Shown one piece after another: positions 6,150 to 9,532 of a DNA stretch of 9,532 nucleotides; position 1 is the stretch's first letter; every line of letters starts with the position of its first letter. Below the pieces are notes generated by a model. That model was given only the letters and a program-made list of their open reading frames with translations. It was not told the origin of the DNA and did no database searches. Source of the stretch: Prevotella sp. (GTDB lineage: Bacteria; Bacteroidota; Bacteroidia; Bacteroidales; Bacteroidaceae); NCBI GenBank assembly GCA_003483565.1, contig DMYZ01000036.1, forward strand, positions 1 to 9,532, written 5' to 3'. The translations under genes and the position numbers were made by a program.

Positions 6150-7260
6150 CTACGTCAATTATGCTGTAGTTCGGGCTGTAGGATGTATTGGTCAATGGCA
6201 GAGAACGGTCATGAATATAAGCATACTCCGCATTAATTTGCCAGTTTCTATTAAATTCGTAATCTATTCCGGCATCATACTGGGTTCTTTGCTTTGAGGC
6301 GTTTCCTGTTGGCTGATACATGTCATAACGTGCTTTAGCATGCAGCTTGTCTTTAATAATTGGTGCAATAACCAATGCGTATACTCCTTGGGCCTTATCT
6401 CCATTACTACTTAGTGTAATATCTGAAGCATCATCTTCTTTTTGATAACGTGTTTTGAAAGCGTAACCTGTAGAGTGTATGTATTCTGAACGAAAAGTCC
6501 AGTCTTCTGTTTTGTATTCTGCAGAAAAAGCATAGCGGCGTTGCTGTAATTTTCTGAGTATTGGAGCTGTGATGCCTTCGCTGCTTGGAGTTCCTTTTCT
6601 GGCATAAGAACCAGTCCATCCAAAAGCTCCGATTCGCATCCCTTGAACTGGCATTAACCACAGCCCGCCGATGATATCTTTTTGCTGGTCAACGTCTTGG
6701 ACATTGATACCTTGTCCATTGTAAATACCGACTTGATAGTGTAACAGATTACGCCCTCTGACATTCTTAAGAAAGTCTCCTTGTACTTGAACTCCGATAT
6801 CACGTCCGTTGGAACTGTGTGAACCATTACGGTCATTGAATCCTGCCAGATTGTTAATAACTTCCCCATAACTCATAAACCCTTGATCAATAGGTGTCAT
6901 GGGATTCTCAAAAGTAAAAGCACGTTTAAATTGTCCTAGTTTTATACGTAAGAAGTTGAATTTTTGCCATTCTGTAAAACAATCTACAATCTTCGGAGAG
7001 TTTCCTAAAGTAGTTGTGTTTCCATTTACTTGTATCTGAAATTTCCAGTAGAAATCATTGGCAATTCTTCCATCAAGAGAAATACGAGCTATACGAAGAT
7101 TAAAGGTATTAGATTTGGCGCCGTCTTCGTTACTGGCCTGATACTGCATCATGCCATAGCCGGACAATTTCACATCAGTTAACCATTCTGGCTGTTTGAC
7201 TTGAGCTTGAACAGAGATGGCTGTGAAAATTAATGCAGTAGCGATAATCTTTTTTTTCAT
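6130..7260 (-). CDS. Porin of the phosphate-selective porin O/P family (Porin_O_P)
   Basis: An outer-membrane beta-barrel protein, 376 aa, which would let small, probably anionic, solutes diffuse into the periplasm. The signal peptide MKKKIIATALIFTAISVQA (1-19) is cleaved before Gln20. The mature part begins with VKLSGYGMMQYQ (30-41) and continues with the family-typical RIARISLDGRIANDFYWKFQ (56-75), LRIKLGQFKRAF (104-115) and a stretch around DRNGSHSSNGRDIGVQVQGD (143-162). Strands alternate to the end, which is Phe376 (VDFKF), the BAM recognition residue. The ATG at 7260 lies 20 bp behind the rlmD stop with no promoter-like box between, so the gene is probably co-transcribed with rlmD. Phosphate or polyphosphate selectivity is known only for the Pseudomonas OprO/OprP members and should not be assumed here: many Bacteroidetes members have unknown substrates. 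The family call is firm, the substrate is not. Confidence 0.88.
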   Translation of the reverse strand: MKKKIIATALIFTAISVQAQVKQPEWLTDVKLSGYGMMQYQASNEDGAKSNTFNLRIARISLDGRIANDFYWKFQIQVNGNTTTLGNSPKIVDCFTEWQKFNFLRIKLGQFKRAFTFENPMTPIDQGFMSYGEVINNLAGFNDRNGSHSSNGRDIGVQVQGDFLKNVRGRNLLHYQVGIYNGQGINVQDVDQQKDIIGGLWLMPVQGMRIGAFGWTGSYARKGTPSSEGITAPILRKLQQRRYAFSAEYKTEDWTFRSEYIHSTGYAFKTRYQKEDDASDITLSSNGDKAQGVYALVIAPIIKDKLHAKARYDMYQPTGNASKQRTQYDAGIDYEFNRNWQINAEYAYIHDRSLPLTNTSYSPNYSIIDVEVDFKF

Positions 7261-7280
7261 TAGTCTATTTGTTATTAGTA

Positions 7281-8720
7281 TTATCTTTTTATAAGTTGTA
7301 TTACATTTTCTACATGAGGAGTGTGTGGAAACATATCAACGGGTTGTACTTGTGTCACTTTGTAGCCTGCATCGAGTAATGCCAGATCCCGGGCTTGAGT
7401 GGCAGGATTACAGCTGACATAGACAATACGTTGAGGAGCTGCATTCTGTATCATCTTAATGACATCTTGATGCATACCAGCACGTGGTGGATCAGTAATA
7501 ATTACGTCTGGACGACCATGCTGATTTATAAAAGTGTCAGTGAGAATATTTTTCATGTCACCTGCATAAAATGATGTGTTGTCGATATGATTTATTAAAC
7601 TGTTTGTCTTTGCATCTTCGATAGCTTCCGGTACATATTCGATACCAATAACTTTTTTACTTTGGTAAGCTACAAAATTGGCAATAGTACCAGTCCCGGT
7701 ATAAAGATCATAGACCAATTCTTTTCCCGTTAGTTCTGCAAAGTCTCGTACTACTTTGTATAGTTGATAGGCTTGATCTGTATTTGTTTGATAAAAACTC
7801 TTCGGGCCAACTTTGAATTTTAAGTCTCCCATGTTTTCGTAAATATAGTCGTTGCCTTTGAATATTTCAATATTCAAGTCCCCAAAGGTATCATTGCCCT
7901 TCTGATTGTTTACATAGAGCAGAGATGTGATTTGAGGAAATGTGTCTGCAAGCTCTTGAAGTAGTCCTTTCGCCTTTTCTTCATCACCTTCTTCGTCATA
8001 ATGAAACTGGATAAGTACCATCCATTCTCCAGAATTACTGTTGCGAAACATTATGTCACGTAGTAACCCATGCTGCTGTCTAAGGTCAAAGAAAGATATG
8101 TCGTGGTCTTTACAGTATATGCTGATTTTGTTCCTTATTTTATTATGGAGATCGTCCATAAGCCAGCATTTCTCTATAGGATAAATTTTATCAAAAGCTC
8201 CTGTGATATGAAAGCCAATAGCTCCTTCTTTGAGATTACCTTCTTCACCTTCTTTCTTAGGTGGCAGTTGGGCTATTTCTTCCCGGGTATACCAACGCTT
8301 ATTCGCGCAACCGAATTCCAGCTTATTGCGATATTCTTGAATTTTTTGTGAGCCTAGGATAGGGTGGAACTCTGGTAATTCAATTTTGCCGATACGGCTT
8401 AATTGATCATACACTTGTTTTTGTTTAGCTTTGATCTGTTCTTCATAGGGAAGATTTTGCCATTTACATCCTCCACAGATACCAAAATGGTTGCAAAAAG
8501 GTGTGGCACGGCAATCACTGTATTTGATGAAGCTGGTAACTTCAGCTTCACAGTAATGATGTTTCTTTTTGCGAATCTGTAGATTAACGATGTCACCAGG
8601 TACGGTGAAAGGTACAAAGACAACCATATCGTCGACTTTAGCCAGTGATTTGCCCTCAGCGGCTATGTCTGTAATTGTAACATTTTGTAATGTGGGTAAA
8701 GGCTTTCTATTCCTGCTCAT
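7281..8720 (-). CDS. rlmD: 23S rRNA (uracil-C5)-methyltransferase, RlmD/RlmCD type
   Basis: A SAM-dependent enzyme that methylates C5 of a uridine in 23S rRNA (U1939 for E. coli RlmD), 479 aa. An N-terminal TRAM RNA-binding domain (about 11-64) precedes the [4Fe-4S] cysteines C76, C82, C85 (CNHFGICGGC) and C185 (IEKCW). The Rossmann domain has the SAM-binding motif VYDLYTGTGT (336-345), DPPRAG (410-415), the catalytic nucleophile Cys437 in YVSCNPAT, and the general-base Glu471 in HVENV. ATG at 8720 is chosen because the TRAM domain follows at once and the -7 box TACCTTTG lies 24 bp upstream. The frame stays open to 8909, but that extension has no family resemblance. In Bacteroidetes a single paralogue may modify both U747 and U1939, as RlmCD does in Bacillus, or may act on tRNA U54 like TrmA. 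The family is sure, the exact target is not. The gene heads the probable operon with the porin. Confidence 0.93.
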   Translation of the reverse strand: MSRNRKPLPTLQNVTITDIAAEGKSLAKVDDMVVFVPFTVPGDIVNLQIRKKKHHYCEAEVTSFIKYSDCRATPFCNHFGICGGCKWQNLPYEEQIKAKQKQVYDQLSRIGKIELPEFHPILGSQKIQEYRNKLEFGCANKRWYTREEIAQLPPKKEGEEGNLKEGAIGFHITGAFDKIYPIEKCWLMDDLHNKIRNKISIYCKDHDISFFDLRQQHGLLRDIMFRNSNSGEWMVLIQFHYDEEGDEEKAKGLLQELADTFPQITSLLYVNNQKGNDTFGDLNIEIFKGNDYIYENMGDLKFKVGPKSFYQTNTDQAYQLYKVVRDFAELTGKELVYDLYTGTGTIANFVAYQSKKVIGIEYVPEAIEDAKTNSLINHIDNTSFYAGDMKNILTDTFINQHGRPDVIITDPPRAGMHQDVIKMIQNAAPQRIVYVSCNPATQARDLALLDAGYKVTQVQPVDMFPHTPHVENVIQLIKR

Positions 8721-8743
8721 ATTTATTTTATAACTTTTGGGTG

Positions 8744-8751
8744 CAAAGGTA
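8744..8751 (-). promoter_or_regulatory. -7 box of the rlmD operon promoter
   Basis: The minus strand reads TACCTTTG at 8751-8744, followed by CA, matching the Bacteroidetes -7 consensus TAnnTTTG. No clear TTG -33 element occurs at the expected 19-21 bp upstream. Transcription would start near 8737, giving a leader of about 17 nt without a Shine-Dalgarno site before the ATG at 8720. Confidence 0.6.
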
Positions 8752-8855
8752 ATAAAAAAAAACAGATAAAGTGTATTTGTAGATAGATTCATAAAAATTT
8801 GTGTGCGGTAACAGATAAAAAATGAGAAGCGTAGTATCATATTTTTACGTAAAAG

Positions 8856-8887
8856 TTTGTGTAAACAAGTTGTTTTTTTTATATTTG
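8856..8887 (+). promoter_or_regulatory. Promoter of ppdK
   Basis: TTTG (8856-8859), a 20-bp spacer, then TATATTTG (8880-8887) is an exact match to the Bacteroidetes -33/-7 consensus, the best in the window. Transcription would start near 8894, leaving a leader of about 43 nt with no Shine-Dalgarno site before the ATG at 8937. Confidence 0.8.
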
Positions 8888-8936
8888 CAGGACAAAATGT
8901 TATGATCAATCAATAATTTGAATTTTTATATCAACT

Positions 8937-9532
8937 ATGAGTGAAAAAAGAGTTTATACCTTCGGCAATGGTAAGGCTGAAGGTAGAGCAGACATGAGAA
9001 ATCTGCTTGGTGGTAAAGGTGCCAACTTGGCAGAAATGAACCTCATTGGAGTTCCAGTTCCTCCTGGTTTCACTATTACTACTGATGTTTGTACAGAATA
9101 TTATGAAAAGGGACAAGATGATGTCGTAGCTTTGTTGAAAGATGATGTTGAAAAGTCGATGAAGCTTATTGAAGATATTATCGGCAAAAAGTTTGGTGAT
9201 CCTGAAAATCCACTACTCGTTTCTGTTCGCTCTGGTGCTCGTGCTTCTATGCCTGGTATGATGGATACTATTTTAAACTTAGGCTTAAATGATGAAGTAG
9301 TAAGAGGACTTGCAAAGAAAACAAATAATGAGCATTTCGCTTATGATAGCTATCGCCGCTTCGTGCAGATGTATGGTGATGTCGTTCTTGGTATGAAACC
9401 GGTTAATAAGGACGACGTAGACCCATTTGAGGCTATTATCCAACAAGTTAAAAATCAACGTGGCATCAAACTTGATTACGAGTTGAATGTAGATGAGCTG
9501 AAACAGTTGGTAGCATTGTTTAAGGATGCTAT
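8937..9532 (+). CDS. ppdK: Pyruvate, phosphate dikinase (5' part; 3' end outside window)
   Basis: The first 198 codons of an enzyme usually about 900 aa long that interconverts pyruvate + ATP + Pi with PEP + AMP + PPi in the cytoplasm. In anaerobic Bacteroidetes it serves PPi-linked glycolysis or PEP formation. The visible part is the N-terminal ATP-grasp nucleotide-binding domain. It has YTFGNGKAEG (7-16), LGGKGANLAEM (24-34), VPPGFTITT (41-49) and the signature SVRSGARASMPGMMDTILNL (95-114), whose Arg97 belongs to the ATP site. The Gly/Asp-rich TFG start and PGMMDTILNLG separate it from PEP synthase (PpsA) and from the shorter PEP-utilising kinases. ATG at 8937 gives MSEKRVYTFG, the expected N-terminus. 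The phospho-His swivelling domain and the PEP-binding barrel lie outside the window. The gene is divergent from rlmD and has its own strong promoter. Confidence 0.95.
   Translation, partial: MSEKRVYTFGNGKAEGRADMRNLLGGKGANLAEMNLIGVPVPPGFTITTDVCTEYYEKGQDDVVALLKDDVEKSMKLIEDIIGKKFGDPENPLLVSVRSGARASMPGMMDTILNLGLNDEVVRGLAKKTNNEHFAYDSYRRFVQMYGDVVLGMKPVNKDDVDPFEAIIQQVKNQRGIKLDYELNVDELKQLVALFKDA

Noticed and set aside
8855..8868. Short dyad GTTT-N4-AAAC overlapping the ppdK -33 element, possible operator
   Set aside because: Four-base half-sites in AT-rich DNA are expected by chance; there is no second site and no recognisable regulator consensus.
8721..8909. N-terminal extension of rlmD by 63 codons
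   Set aside because: It runs through the rlmD -7 box and the ppdK promoter, has no similarity to the family, and the TRAM domain starts right after the ATG at 8720.
8931..9116. A 61-codon minus-strand frame inside the ppdK start
   Set aside because: It is the shadow of conserved ppdK codons; no promoter or ribosome site supports it.
1..9532. Mobile element, CRISPR, tRNA/rRNA or defence island
   Set aside because: No transposase or integrase motif, no spaced repeat array, no tRNA-like cloverleaf and no composition break was seen. All large frames are intact core genes.

Overview
The window looks like chromosomal, housekeeping-rich DNA from a Bacteroidales bacterium, most likely Prevotellaceae (Prevotella or Segatella type). 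The evidence is promoter -7 boxes of the Bacteroidetes form TAnnTTTG, an overall AT-rich sequence, few Shine-Dalgarno sites, and Bacteroidetes-typical families: a DPP5-like S9 peptidase, a DUF3078 outer-membrane protein, a Porin_O_P porin and a pyrG-yidC gene pair. The genus call is inference from gene content, not from a marker gene.

Layout: (1) 1-785, minus: the first 261 codons of a secreted DPP5-like peptidase, cut by the window edge. (2) 801-832: a strong intrinsic terminator ending the pyrG-yidC transcript. (3) 847-4382, minus: pyrG (CTP synthase) followed by yidC (membrane insertase), overlapping by ATGA. (4) 4383-4535: a divergent promoter region. (5) 4536-5831, plus: a DUF3078 predicted outer-membrane beta-barrel protein, start re-called to GTG. 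(6) 5843-8720, minus: a probable operon rlmD -> Porin_O_P porin -> 84-aa His-rich single-TM protein, with a perfect 13-bp inverted repeat at the porin stop codon. (7) 8721-8936: a second divergent promoter region. (8) 8937-9532, plus: the N-terminal 198 codons of pyruvate, phosphate dikinase.

The two divergent regions carry four promoter-like -7 boxes, one for each divergent gene, and all four read TAnnTTTGCA. pyrG makes CTP, yidC inserts inner-membrane proteins, rlmD modifies 23S rRNA, and ppdK interconverts PEP and pyruvate. The three exported proteins (peptidase, DUF3078 protein, porin) all have Gln at the predicted mature N-terminus.

I see no mobile element, CRISPR array, tRNA, rRNA, phage gene or defence cassette. 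I do not see an undescribed multi-gene system. The least explained parts are the small His-rich membrane protein and the stem-loop in front of it, and the promoter-less, terminator-adjacent start of the peptidase gene.
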